A program made the position numbers and the translations under genes. From contig JAJEDN010000041.1 of the NCBI GenBank assembly GCA_022821495.1, positions 1 to 45,856 on the forward strand: 45,856 nucleotides of DNA. Direction: 5' to 3'. Below the pieces are notes generated by a model, which was not told the DNA's origin, did no database searches, and was given only the letters and a program-made list of their open reading frames with translations. Source of the stretch: Candidatus Poribacteria bacterium (GTDB lineage Bacteria; Poribacteria; WGA-4E; WGA-3G). Each line of letters opens with the position of its first letter. The stretch's first letter is position 1. Positions 24,180 through 32,238 of this stretch are shown one piece after another.

Positions 24180-26108
24180 ATGCATGGACACAGAACTTTG
24201 ATCTCATCGGCACGCGTTACTGGACGTTCGCTTCTTTTAGGCGTTTTATTTATCCCGATTAATGTCTATTGGATGACGATTGTTGAGGTGAAGTACTACT
24301 CGCTTGATGGTTCGTGCCTACCCCTTTTTATCCAACCTGTTTTTATCATGTTTGTCTGTGTCGTCGTTAACTGCGTGCTGAAACGCCTTTCGCCGCGACG
24401 GATGCTACAGCAAGGCGAGTTGCTCACAATCTACATTATGGTAGCAATCTCCTGTACGTTTGCCGGACACGACACGATGCAGAATATGTTCGGTAGTATC
24501 GCACACCCGTTCCGGTTTGCGACGGAGGAGAATGAATGGCAGGCTCTCTTTTTTCGGTATCTACCCGCATGGCTCACCGTCTCCGATGCCCAAAGTTTGC
24601 AAGGCTTCTACGAAGGTGAAGCGACCTTCTATACGCGGCATAACTTTTCGGTCTGGCTAAAACCGCTGATGTTCTGGGGGCTCTTTTTCCTCATCATGAT
24701 GTTCATGATGCTCTGCATCAATACACTCGTCCGAAGACGATGGGCAGAGCAAGAAAAACTCGCATATCCGATCATCCAACTCCCCCTCGGATTATCAGAA
24801 GATGGCGGGATACCGCTTCTGAAAAATCGGATGATGTGGGTCGGGTTCAGTATCGCCGTAGCGATTGGCGTGATTAACGGCATTCACTACCTTTTTCCAC
24901 AGTTTCCTGAGATTCCTTATATCAAACGCACCTCTGTATTCCAGAATATCTTCACGGATCGTCCGTGGAGTGCCATCCGTGGGACCCGTATCTCTGTCTA
25001 CCCGTTTGCTGTCGGGTTAGCCTTTTTCTTGCCGTTAGACCTCTCCTTTTCGTGTTGGTTCTTCTTTGTCGTACGTTTAGCGGAATTCGTCATCGCTGCG
25101 GCACTCGGTACCCGTTATTTCCCGGCACTGAACGAGCAGGCGTACGGTGCATGGATCGCGCTTTTCCTGCTGGCTGTCTGGGTCACACGGCGGCACCTGA
25201 GTGAAGTGTTCAAAAAGGTGTTCGGGTTCAAATCCAGTATTGACGATTCAAATGAACCGATGCCGTATCGTGCCGCCTTCTTAGGCATTCTCGGATCGCT
25301 CGTCGCGCTCGGCATCTTCTCCTCTATTGCCGGGATGACGTTATGGGTCGCTGGTATCTTCTTTGGGGTCTATTTCCTACTCTCTTTCGCTATCACCCGT
25401 GTCAGAGCGGAACTCGGCACGCCGCACGAAATTTACTACGTCAATCCGCACGACATGCTCGCAACAGTCGGTGGCACCCGACGGTTCGACACAAGCAGCC
25501 TTACGATTATGTCGCTGTTCTACTGGTTCAATCGCGGTTACCGGAATCACCCGATGCCGAATCAGATTGAGGCGTTTAAGCTCGCAGAATCAACTGGGAT
25601 GGGTAACCGGCGTTTATGGGTCGCGATGCTCATCGCGATTGTCATCGGGATTCTGGCGACCTTTTGGGCGAACCTTGACATCACCTTCCGAAACGGGGCG
25701 GTGGCGAAAGCAGGTGGTTTCAAAGGATGGGTCGGCAGAGAATCGTTCGGGCGATTGCAGCGGTGGCTCCATAACCCGGCGGAGCCAAACGTAATCGGTA
25801 TGGGTTTCATGGGGATCGGTGCGCTCCTGACGTTTGTGATGATGTATATGCGGATGCATTTCCTGTGGTGGCCCTTCCACCCGGCAGGTTACGCACTCGC
25901 AATCAGTTTCGCGATGGACTATTTCTGGTTCGCCTTCTTCGTGGCATGGTTCCTGAAGCTAATGATTCTAAGGCACGGCGGTTTGCGGCTGCATCGCAAA
26001 GTCGCACCCCTATTTTTAGGACTCATCTTAGGCGATTACGTCATCGGCAGCATCTGGGCAATCATCGGACCGGTATCTGGCTTACGGACCTACAAGATTT
26101 TTATATAA
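24180..26108 (+). CDS. Polytopic membrane protein, DUF6785/DUF6784-like
   Basis: A 642-residue integral membrane protein with about 14 hydrophobic segments, for example SLLLGVLFIPINVYWMTIVE, LFLIMMFMMLCIN, FLPLDLSFSCWFFFVVRLAEF and FHPAGYALAISFAMDYFWFAF. The polar motif CTFAGHDTMQNMFGSIAHPFR and the EKLAYPIIQLPL segment are typical of the DUF6785 proteins I know from Poribacteria and related deep lineages. Their overall plan recalls OPT-type transporters, but the function is undefined. The start ATG lies after a TTAACA-rich stretch without a strong Shine-Dalgarno. A HypE/AIRS-like gene follows within 75 bases. Confidence 0.75.
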   Translation: MHGHRTLISSARVTGRSLLLGVLFIPINVYWMTIVEVKYYSLDGSCLPLFIQPVFIMFVCVVVNCVLKRLSPRRMLQQGELLTIYIMVAISCTFAGHDTMQNMFGSIAHPFRFATEENEWQALFFRYLPAWLTVSDAQSLQGFYEGEATFYTRHNFSVWLKPLMFWGLFFLIMMFMMLCINTLVRRRWAEQEKLAYPIIQLPLGLSEDGGIPLLKNRMMWVGFSIAVAIGVINGIHYLFPQFPEIPYIKRTSVFQNIFTDRPWSAIRGTRISVYPFAVGLAFFLPLDLSFSCWFFFVVRLAEFVIAAALGTRYFPALNEQAYGAWIALFLLAVWVTRRHLSEVFKKVFGFKSSIDDSNEPMPYRAAFLGILGSLVALGIFSSIAGMTLWVAGIFFGVYFLLSFAITRVRAELGTPHEIYYVNPHDMLATVGGTRRFDTSSLTIMSLFYWFNRGYRNHPMPNQIEAFKLAESTGMGNRRLWVAMLIAIVIGILATFWANLDITFRNGAVAKAGGFKGWVGRESFGRLQRWLHNPAEPNVIGMGFMGIGALLTFVMMYMRMHFLWWPFHPAGYALAISFAMDYFWFAFFVAWFLKLMILRHGGLRLHRKVAPLFLGLILGDYVIGSIWAIIGPVSGLRTYKIFI

Positions 26109-26183
26109 GAACTCCTGTAGGAAGACTTTATAAGCCCAATTTTGGATGCAAAGTCAAATATCTCTACCACACGAACGAAAAAT

Positions 26184-27203
26184 ATGAACCTACCTGTAGG
26201 GAAACTGAAACACGATTTCTTAAAAGAACTTTTGCCCACGTCCAATAGCAGCGCAAGCGTGGTTGTCGGCCCACAGCTTGGCGAAGACGCAGCGGTTATC
26301 GAGCTAGGAAACAACTACCTCGTCGCAACCAGCGATCCAATTACCTTCGCGACTGAAGATATTGGATGGTATGTGGTATGCGTCAACAGTAACGACATCG
26401 CAGCGATGGGGGCTGTACCGAAATGGCTGCTGGTAACCCTGTTATTACCCGAAGATGCAACAACACCTGCGATGGTTCGCGACATCATGGAACAAATCAC
26501 GCAGGCATGTGCAGCGTTTGACATCGCGCTCTGTGGTGGACATACCGAAGTCACAGCCGCCGTAACGCAACCCGTTGTCATCGGTCAAATGATGGGAGTT
26601 ACCCATAAAGATGCCTTGTTCACGTCAGCGGACGCCCGCGTTGGGGATGCCTTGATTCTCACGAAAGGACTCGGTATCGAAGCAACCGCGATCATCGCCC
26701 GTGAATGTGAAGCGCAGGTGCGTGAAAAGTACGATATCCGATTCTTAGAACAGGCGAAAAACTATCTCATGGATCCAGGGATTTCCGTGCTAAAGGATGC
26801 ACAGATTGCAATCGCTACCGGCGGCGTACACGCTATGCACGATGGCACAGAGGGCGGTGTCGCAACGACTGCATTCGAGTTGGCAACCGCAGCCGAGTTA
26901 GGCGTAGTCGTCTATTCGGATAAACTTCTGGGTTCACCAATTTTGTATAGCGATATAACACGGACACTGTGCGATATGTTCGGGCTTAATCCGCTCGGTG
27001 TTATCTCATCTGGTGCCATGTTAATCGCAGCAGCACCTGAAAAAGGCGAAACAATTTGCCAAACCCTCGGTGAAGCCGGTATCAACGCGGGCATCATCGG
27101 AAAGTTTTTGCCACCCAAACACGGTCTATGGTTGGAAGATGCCACCGGTACACAACAACCGCTACCTGTTTTTGAGACGGATGAAATCGCTAAACTTTTG
27201 TAG
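26184..27203 (+). CDS. AIR synthase/HypE-like protein
   Basis: A 339-residue member of the PurM/SelD/HypE ATP-binding superfamily. N-terminal glycine-rich ATP segment VGPQLGEDAAVIELG, the VNSNDIAAMGAVPKW motif, the central LCGGHTEVTAAV and the C-terminal GGVHAMHDGTEGGVATTAFE repeat of the fold are all present. The C-terminal PRIC tail that receives the carbamoyl group in true HypE is missing; this protein ends KLL. No other hydrogenase-maturation gene lies nearby. It is probably one of the HypE-like orphans with an unassigned substrate. An upstream ATG at 26142 gives 14 more residues of low-complexity lead and is less likely. Confidence 0.8.
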   Translation: MNLPVGKLKHDFLKELLPTSNSSASVVVGPQLGEDAAVIELGNNYLVATSDPITFATEDIGWYVVCVNSNDIAAMGAVPKWLLVTLLLPEDATTPAMVRDIMEQITQACAAFDIALCGGHTEVTAAVTQPVVIGQMMGVTHKDALFTSADARVGDALILTKGLGIEATAIIARECEAQVREKYDIRFLEQAKNYLMDPGISVLKDAQIAIATGGVHAMHDGTEGGVATTAFELATAAELGVVVYSDKLLGSPILYSDITRTLCDMFGLNPLGVISSGAMLIAAAPEKGETICQTLGEAGINAGIIGKFLPPKHGLWLEDATGTQQPLPVFETDEIAKLL

Positions 27204-27268
27204 GGGTTGGGGGATTTAGTCTGGGAATAGACTAAATCCATTCCTTGTATTACATTCCCAACCCCTAC
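27200..27268 (+). terminator. Nested hairpin overlapping the HypE-like stop codon
   Basis: The outer arms GTAGGGGTTGGG (27200-27211) and CCCAACCCCTAC (27257-27268) pair perfectly. Inside them GGATTTAGTCT (27212-27222) and AGACTAAATCC (27229-27239) pair perfectly with a 6-base loop. The stop TAG (27201-27203) is in the outer arm. No clean U-tract follows, so terminator is only one reading. Confidence 0.5.
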
Positions 27269-27323
27269 CCTACATCCGATAGCGCACCTTGCCTTACAAC
27301 CGCTTTGCAGTCGCATAAAGGAA

Positions 27324-27992
27324 ATGAAAACCGAATTGCGAGACTATCCGCTAACGAGTACCATCATCAAATTGAAAACAGGTCGGGTTCAACTCACGAT
27401 TGTAAAAGAACCAGACTGGTTCCTCGATCAACTCAGCCGTGAGGACAGCGAAGGCAGGCTCTATCTCCCGTACTGGACCTACCTCTGGGAAGCCTCTATC
27501 GGTCTCGCGCATCACGTAGAGCGCATCGGAACAGACCTAAAGGATGCACACATCTTAGAAATTGGATGCGGGTTTGGGCTAACCGGTATTGTCGCATGTC
27601 GGATGGGAGCAAAAGTGGTTTTCACGGACGTAGAACCAGATGCCCTCCGTTTCGCGTACCACAACGCAGAGCAGAACGATGTGAAAACGAAAGCCGATTT
27701 CATCCAGATGGATTGGAACACGCCTTGCTTCAACAACAAATTTCGCTATATTCTTGCCGCCGATGTTATCTATGAAGAACACCATTGGGAACCGATCGTG
27801 AGGCTACTTCAGGAGTATCTCGCCCCCAATGGTATCGCCCTCTTTTCCGAACCGAATCGAAAGAACGCCACCGGGTTTTTCAAACTGCTTAACGACACTG
27901 GATTTACCTATCAGAAATCTACGTACCCTGTTAAGTTAGAGGGACGGATGAACCGAGTTTCTATCTATACCATACGACGCGTGAACGCGTGA
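27324..27992 (+). CDS. Class I SAM-dependent methyltransferase (lysine-methyltransferase-like)
   Basis: A 222-residue methyltransferase of the family-16/ETFB-lysine-methyltransferase kind. Motif I is ILEIGCGFGLTGIVAC, followed by the acidic strand VVFTDVEPDALRF, post-motif FIQMDWNTP and ILAADVIYEEHHWEPI, corresponding to the (D/E)xxY element of protein-lysine methyltransferases, then the C-terminal PNRKNATGFF. An N-terminal WTYLWEASIGLAHH helix precedes the cofactor fold, as in that group. The substrate is likely protein but not determined. AAGGAA precedes the ATG. It stands just before the nitrate cluster and is separated from it by a repeat, dyads and a sigma-54 promoter. Confidence 0.85.
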   Translation: MKTELRDYPLTSTIIKLKTGRVQLTIVKEPDWFLDQLSREDSEGRLYLPYWTYLWEASIGLAHHVERIGTDLKDAHILEIGCGFGLTGIVACRMGAKVVFTDVEPDALRFAYHNAEQNDVKTKADFIQMDWNTPCFNNKFRYILAADVIYEEHHWEPIVRLLQEYLAPNGIALFSEPNRKNATGFFKLLNDTGFTYQKSTYPVKLEGRMNRVSIYTIRRVNA

Positions 27993-28014
27993 AAGAAGTG
28001 GGAATATCGCTTCC

Positions 28015-28055
28015 GACCTTCCCTCCTTCCAATCTTCCAATCTTCCAATCTTCTT
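28015..28055 (+). repeat. TTCC octamer repeat
   Basis: CCTTCCAATCTTCCAATCTT and onward is an AATCTTCC octamer repeated at least three times, in the gap after the methyltransferase. Confidence 0.7.
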
Positions 28056-28084
28056 TTCTATATTGCCTAAAAAACAGGAAAAGA

Positions 28085-28124
28085 GGTGTGCATTTTGCTA
28101 AAAAAATAGGCAAAAATTTACACC
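28085..28124 (+). promoter_or_regulatory. 40-bp dyad upstream of the nitrate-cluster sigma-54 promoter
   Basis: GGTGTGCATTTTGCTA (from 28085) and GGCAAAAATTTACACC (to 28124) are near-perfect inverted halves around an AAAAAATA centre, about 75-115 bp upstream of the -24 GG. The position fits an NtrC-type enhancer or another activator site. Confidence 0.5.
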
Positions 28125-28143
28125 CCGCGCACATTTCGCGGGG
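28123..28143 (+). terminator. CCCCGCG/CGCGGGG hairpin
   Basis: CCCCGCG (28123-28129) and CGCGGGG (28137-28143) form a perfect 7-bp GC stem with loop CACATTT, followed by TTCTCGTTTT. It may end the methyltransferase transcript. Confidence 0.5.
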
Positions 28144-28196
28144 TTCTCGTTTTGCAGAAGCCTTACGCGCCCTACGGAAATCAGTATTTCATATTT

Positions 28197-28212
28197 TTGG
28201 CAAGGTTTTTGC
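28197..28212 (+). promoter_or_regulatory. Sigma-54 promoter of the nitrate-assimilation cluster
   Basis: TTGGCAAGGTTTTTGC: GG (28199-28200) and GC (28211-28212) are ten bases apart, with T-rich flanks as in the RpoN consensus. The predicted start site lies near 28224, which disfavours the ATG at 28236 and favours the ATG at 28290 for the first gene. Confidence 0.75.
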
Positions 28213-28289
28213 TTATGTTGTTGTGTTAGGTTAACATGCCTCGTTATTTTCAGCACATTTACGGGGCATTAACTTCGGAAGGGTCGGAG

Positions 28290-28892
28290 ATGGGAGCAGG
28301 CACCTCAACACCGAGCGTTTTAATCATTGATAACAACCCAGAGCGGGCAACTTCGTTAGTCCAAATCTTGGAAGCGAGTCGGTACAATGTTGCCGTGCCG
28401 CTACGTTTACAAGAAGGCTTAGCGGATCAAGTCTCACGTATAAAGCCGGACATCATACTGATTGGTGTCGATTTTCCGGGACACGCGATACTTGATTGGG
28501 TCGCAGCACTTCACGAGGACTATCCGTGTCCGACGGTCATGTTTTCGCGTGATGAACGGTCAGAGACGATTCAGGCAGCGACGCGTGCCGGCGTATCGGC
28601 GTATGCTGTCGGGAAGCTCACCGGTGCCAGAGTGAAAACAATCATTGAAGCAGCTGTCGCCCGATTTTATGAACTCCGGGCATTGCAACAGGAACTTGAA
28701 AAGACAAAGACAAACCTCGCTGAACGCAAAATCATTGAACGCGCAAAGGAACTTGTTGCACAACAGCGCGGCTGTAACGAAGCACAGGCATATCAAATTT
28801 TACGAAAAATGGCGATGAATCGCAGAAAAAGGCTCGCAGAGATTTCACAAGACGTGCTGTCAGCAGCAGAGGTGTTGACAAATAAATTATAG
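28290..28892 (+). CDS. nasT: ANTAR-domain transcription antiterminator (NasT-like)
   Basis: About 200 residues. The N-terminal half is a receiver-like fold (SVLIIDNNPERATSLVQILEA, ILIGVDFPGHAILDWV, CPTVMFSRDE). A coiled coil (LRALQQELEKTKTNLAERK) links it to a C-terminal ANTAR domain (ELVAQQRGCNEAQAYQILRK then MAMNRRKRLAEISQDVL). ANTAR proteins bind paired hexaloop RNA hairpins and prevent termination. In Azotobacter NasT and Klebsiella NasR this switches on nitrate assimilation genes. A matching RNA and terminator lie about 135 bases downstream, before nirA. The start at 28290 has GGAAGG seven bases upstream; an in-frame ATG at 28236 has none and lies only 24 bases after the promoter -12. 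Confidence 0.88.
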   Translation: MGAGTSTPSVLIIDNNPERATSLVQILEASRYNVAVPLRLQEGLADQVSRIKPDIILIGVDFPGHAILDWVAALHEDYPCPTVMFSRDERSETIQAATRAGVSAYAVGKLTGARVKTIIEAAVARFYELRALQQELEKTKTNLAERKIIERAKELVAQQRGCNEAQAYQILRKMAMNRRKRLAEISQDVLSAAEVLTNKL

Positions 28893-29026
28893 ACAGATAT
28901 ATCCGTTTTTCACTTTGGAGATGCGTGCGTTCAACGGTGAACGAAACACGCACTAAAAGTGCTTATTCTGCCTAAAACAAACCGATATATTTCACCAATA
29001 GGCAGGCAAAATAAATAATAACAACA

Positions 29027-29150
29027 ATCCCAACCAAAGGTGGTCTGGGATGGGACATAGGTGTCCATTAGGTTGAGCTTTCGGCTCTATGTGTAGGTGC
29101 CGAAACTTGCTACACAATTGTAGGCTCGCCAATGGACACCTTTTTTATTT
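29027..29150 (+). ncRNA. ANTAR-responsive antitermination leader of the nirA operon
   Basis: P1: ATCCCAACC (29027-29035) pairs with GGT and TGGGAT (29042-29051, one bulged C) around hexaloop AAAGGT. P2: GGAC (29053-29056) pairs with GTCC (29063-29066) around hexaloop ATAGGT. Both loops have A1 and G4, the known ANTAR recognition pattern. The terminator arms AGGTGTCCATT (29059-29069) and AATGGACACCT (29131-29141) pair perfectly, extend through GGTTGAGC/GCTCGCC and are followed by TTTTTTATTT. P2 and the terminator share bases 29059-29066, so they exclude each other. Inside the terminator loop TGTGTAG/CTACACA can also pair. Confidence 0.85.
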
Positions 29151-29193
29151 CCACCTACTGGGCACTGCGCCCGTTGCTGAAGGAGGGATAAAG

Positions 29194-30771
29194 ATGAACG
29201 AATCAAAAAAGAGAGTTGTTCCCACAAACCGAAAGGTGCGTTCGGCACCAACGGCGGCTGCGCGAAAAGGAAAACCGAAGATAAACGCTGCGGAAGTCCT
29301 CAAGCAAGAAAAAAACGGGCTTAAGGTAATCAACGACATTCCGAATTACATTCGGGATGGTTGGGAATCGATTCCACCGAACGAACGCGATCGACTTAAG
29401 TGGGTAGGGGTCTTTTATCGGAAACAGACACCCGGAGCGTTTATGATGCGTCTCCGTATGTCCAGCGGTTTTAGCAACGCTGAACAGTTTCGAGCGATTG
29501 CTGAAATTAGCGAGGCACACGGTCTCGGGTTTGTGGATCTCACGACACGTCAGCAGATCCAGCTCCGCGGTTTCGCAATTGAGAACGTCCAGCACATCTG
29601 GAATCGGCTTGAAGAAGTCGGTTTAGGTTCGCTTCAAACAGGTTTCGATAATATTCGCGGTGTGATTGGGTGTCCCGTTGCTGGGTTGACCCCCAACGAA
29701 CTCTTTGATGCTTCACCCGTCTGCAGAGAATTCACGAACCTCATTGTTGGGAATAAAGAATTCACCGATATTCCACGCAAGTTTAATGTCGGTATCACTG
29801 GGTGTCTGGATAATTGTACCCATTCTGCCTCGCAGGATATCGCGCTGACCCCAGCTGTAAAGGAAATTGAGGGTCAAGTGGCAAACGGCTTTAACGTCGC
29901 CGTTGGTGGGAAGATGGGGTCTGGGGGTTATACCCCCGCGCAACCGCTTGATGTGTTTGTCGTCCCTGAAGAAGCCGCGGTCTTGTGTGGCGATATTACA
30001 CTAATTTTCCGGGATCACGGACCTCGGACAGCGCGGAATAAATCACGCCTCGCTTTTCTGATGGCAGATTGGGGCGTAGAAAAATTCCGAGAGGAATTAG
30101 AGAAACGTCGGCACAAAAAACAACCCCTTCTGACGGCTGGCAAAGATATGCGTGGGAAAAATAAGACCGACCACACCGGTATTTTCTCACAAAAAGATTC
30201 ACACCTTAATTACGTCGGACTTGTTGTACCTGTCGGACGTATCACGACGACACAACTCTTCGAGGTCGCTCGACTCGCCGATACGTACGGTAACGGCGAT
30301 ATACGTCTCACCCAAGGGCAAAATCTGATTATCACAAATGTACCGGACGCAAAGATCGGTGACTTAACCGCAGAACCGCTCCTACAGGAACTTCGCTATG
30401 ATCCCTCGGAAGTCATGCGCGGTATGGTGAGTTGCACAGGGATCGACTACTGCCATTTCTCGCTTATCGAAACGAAAGAACGCGCCATGGAAGCGATACG
30501 GCATCTGGAAGCGAAACTTGGCAATACCAAACCGCTCACGATACATTGGTCCGGCTGTCCAAATGGATGTGGCAACCACGCTGCAGCAGATATTGGGCTG
30601 CTCGGTAAGAAGATTAAGATCGATGGTGTCGTCACGGATGCTGTGGATGTATTCCTCAAAGGCAATGCTGGTGCTAACCCTAAAGTCGCGCCCAAATTAC
30701 TGGAGAATGTCCCTTGCGATAATTTGCCGCAAGTGCTTGAAGGACTCATCCCTTACCTCTCACGGAGATAG
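29194..30771 (+). CDS. nirA: Ferredoxin-type assimilatory nitrite reductase
   Basis: A 525-residue siroheme-[4Fe-4S] enzyme that reduces nitrite to ammonium with six electrons, probably from ferredoxin. It has the conserved LTTRQQIQLRG (residues 116-126), the internal duplication typical of nitrite/sulfite reductases, and the cluster ligands Cys414, Cys420 (CTGIDYC), Cys455 and Cys459 (GCPNGC). Neighbouring transporter and nitrate reductase genes support nitrite over sulfite. I start at ATG 29194 after GGAGGG; the reading frame is open upstream to 29089, but that part lies inside the terminator hairpin. The N-terminal 40 residues are basic and low-complexity. Confidence 0.92.
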   Translation: MNESKKRVVPTNRKVRSAPTAAARKGKPKINAAEVLKQEKNGLKVINDIPNYIRDGWESIPPNERDRLKWVGVFYRKQTPGAFMMRLRMSSGFSNAEQFRAIAEISEAHGLGFVDLTTRQQIQLRGFAIENVQHIWNRLEEVGLGSLQTGFDNIRGVIGCPVAGLTPNELFDASPVCREFTNLIVGNKEFTDIPRKFNVGITGCLDNCTHSASQDIALTPAVKEIEGQVANGFNVAVGGKMGSGGYTPAQPLDVFVVPEEAAVLCGDITLIFRDHGPRTARNKSRLAFLMADWGVEKFREELEKRRHKKQPLLTAGKDMRGKNKTDHTGIFSQKDSHLNYVGLVVPVGRITTTQLFEVARLADTYGNGDIRLTQGQNLIITNVPDAKIGDLTAEPLLQELRYDPSEVMRGMVSCTGIDYCHFSLIETKERAMEAIRHLEAKLGNTKPLTIHWSGCPNGCGNHAAADIGLLGKKIKIDGVVTDAVDVFLKGNAGANPKVAPKLLENVPCDNLPQVLEGLIPYLSRR

Positions 30772-30772
30772 G

Positions 30773-30860
30773 GTGGAAGCATGGAAGCACTTGGCTGGAA
30801 AAGTGGAAGGGCGGAAGGATGGATACCCAGTTTCCAGTCTTCCTTCCCCTCAAAATTTAA
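30773..30860. repeat. Purine-rich GGAAGC/TTCC octamer-type repeat
   Basis: GGAAGCATGGAAGC and further GGAAGG motifs on the top strand are followed by CAGTCTTCCTTCCCC, a degenerate inverted array of the TTCC family. An open frame through it, from ATG 30781, is not the transporter start. Confidence 0.55.
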
Positions 30861-30885
30861 TCATCTAAAAAATGTGGAGACATTC

Positions 30886-32238
30886 ATGGAGATAAAAAAT
30901 AAAGCGACACAGATAAAACTCTTTAGCCTAAAAACGGTCCAGATGCGTACTTTCCATACCACATGGTTCGCGTTCTTCCTCGCATTTTTCGGTTGGTTTG
31001 GAATTGCTCCACTGATGGCAATCGTACGTGAAGACCTGATGTTAACAAAAACACAAATCGGTAATACGATTATCGCTTCCGTCGCGATTACGGTGCTGGT
31101 ACGTGTCCTAATCGGACCGCTCTGCGACAAGATCGGTTCCCGAAAAGCGTATACATGGTTATTGATCCTCGGATCACTGCCCGTCATGGGTATTGGACTC
31201 TCCCAGAACTACGAAACGTTTCTCCTGTTTCGATTGGCAATCGGTGGCATCGGTGCAGCGTTCGTTATCACGCAGTATCACACATCCGTGATGTTCGCAC
31301 CGAACTGTGTCGGCACAGCGAACGCAACAACAGCGGGCTGGGGGAACCTCGGCGGCGGTGTCACACAGATAGTGATGCCCCTTGTCTTTACCGCCATTCT
31401 CAGCCTCGGTGTAAACGAATTCCTCGGATGGCGGCTCGCAATGGTCGTTCCGGGTGTTGCCCTGTTTATTGCCGGATTTGCTTACTACTTTTTGACCCAA
31501 GACGCACCGGACGGAAACTATAAAGCGCTGCGTGAACGCGGTGAACTTGAACCTTCCGAAGGCAAAGGTATGGAATCTTTGATGCTGGCGATTAAAGACT
31601 ACCGCGTCTGGGCACTTTTCGTCATCTATGCCGCCTGTTTCGGGGTGGAATTAACCATCAACAACGTCGCTGCGCTCTACTATCACGACCAATTCCAGTT
31701 GGATGTCAGGACAGCAGGCCTCATCGCTGGCTTGTTCGGTTTAATGAACATCTTTGCCCGAAGCGTCGGTGGTTTTTTTTCAGATTTCTTTGCGAAGCGG
31801 ATGGGGCTCCGCGGGCGTGTTATGTTCCTTTTCGTTGTACTGTTAGGCGAAGGTGTCATGTTGATACTGTTCTCACAAATGGCAGTGCTTATCTTTGCTG
31901 TCGGAGCAATGATTATTTTCAGTCTTTTCGTGCAGATGTCCGAAGGTGCGACTTTTGGAATTGTACCCTTTATCAATAGGAAAGCGTTAGGCGCTGTTGC
32001 CGGCATTGTCGGTGCAGGTGGAAATGCCGGTGCCGTCGCGGCGGGGTTCCTGTTCCGTTCCGAGAGTATCACGATACAGCAAGGCTTATTGTATCTCGGT
32101 GTAACGGTTGCCGTCGCTTCAGTTGTCACAGTGTTGGTGAGATTCTCGCCTGCAGTTCAAGCCGCAGAGAAAAAAGCGTTCGATGCAGCACTCGCAGAGA
32201 GACAACGCCTAAAAGCAGATGTCATACAAAGCGTATAG
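30886..32238 (+). CDS. nasA: NNP-family nitrate/nitrite transporter (MFS)
   Basis: A 450-residue, 12-helix major facilitator. The nitrate-signature glycine-rich motif occurs after helix 5 (ATTAGWGNLGGGVTQIVMP) and again near the end (VAGIVGAGGNAGAVAAGFLF). Helix 2 has the MFS motif GPLCDKIGSRKAY. Typical NarK/NasA conserved arginines lie in VLVRVLIGP and FRLAIGG. It imports nitrate for the reductases on either side. The ATG at 30886 follows GTGGAG with correct spacing; an upstream in-frame ATG at 30781 would add a repeat-encoded N-terminus. It probably shares the nirA transcript. Confidence 0.92.
   Translation: MEIKNKATQIKLFSLKTVQMRTFHTTWFAFFLAFFGWFGIAPLMAIVREDLMLTKTQIGNTIIASVAITVLVRVLIGPLCDKIGSRKAYTWLLILGSLPVMGIGLSQNYETFLLFRLAIGGIGAAFVITQYHTSVMFAPNCVGTANATTAGWGNLGGGVTQIVMPLVFTAILSLGVNEFLGWRLAMVVPGVALFIAGFAYYFLTQDAPDGNYKALRERGELEPSEGKGMESLMLAIKDYRVWALFVIYAACFGVELTINNVAALYYHDQFQLDVRTAGLIAGLFGLMNIFARSVGGFFSDFFAKRMGLRGRVMFLFVVLLGEGVMLILFSQMAVLIFAVGAMIIFSLFVQMSEGATFGIVPFINRKALGAVAGIVGAGGNAGAVAAGFLFRSESITIQQGLLYLGVTVAVASVVTVLVRFSPAVQAAEKKAFDAALAERQRLKADVIQSV

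Noticed and set aside
14833..28055. CRISPR-like arrays from TTCC or CCAGTTA repeats
   Set aside because: Units are 7-8 bp without unique spacers; no cas genes are present.
28085..28098. A second sigma-54 promoter reading GGTGTGCATTTTGC
   Set aside because: GG and GC have the right spacing but the rest departs from consensus, and the bases are better explained as one half of the 40-bp dyad.
29089..29193. 35-codon N-terminal extension of nirA
   Set aside because: It lies inside the terminator hairpin and has no RBS, while ATG 29194 has GGAGGG and the normal family start.
30781..30885. 35-codon N-terminal extension of the nitrate transporter
   Set aside because: It is encoded by a degenerate TTCC-type repeat; ATG 30886 has GTGGAG and the transporter-like N-terminus.
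31926..31934. TTTCGTGCA inside the nitrate transporter gene
   Set aside because: Single copy inside coding sequence with no adjacent sigma-54 promoter; treated as chance.
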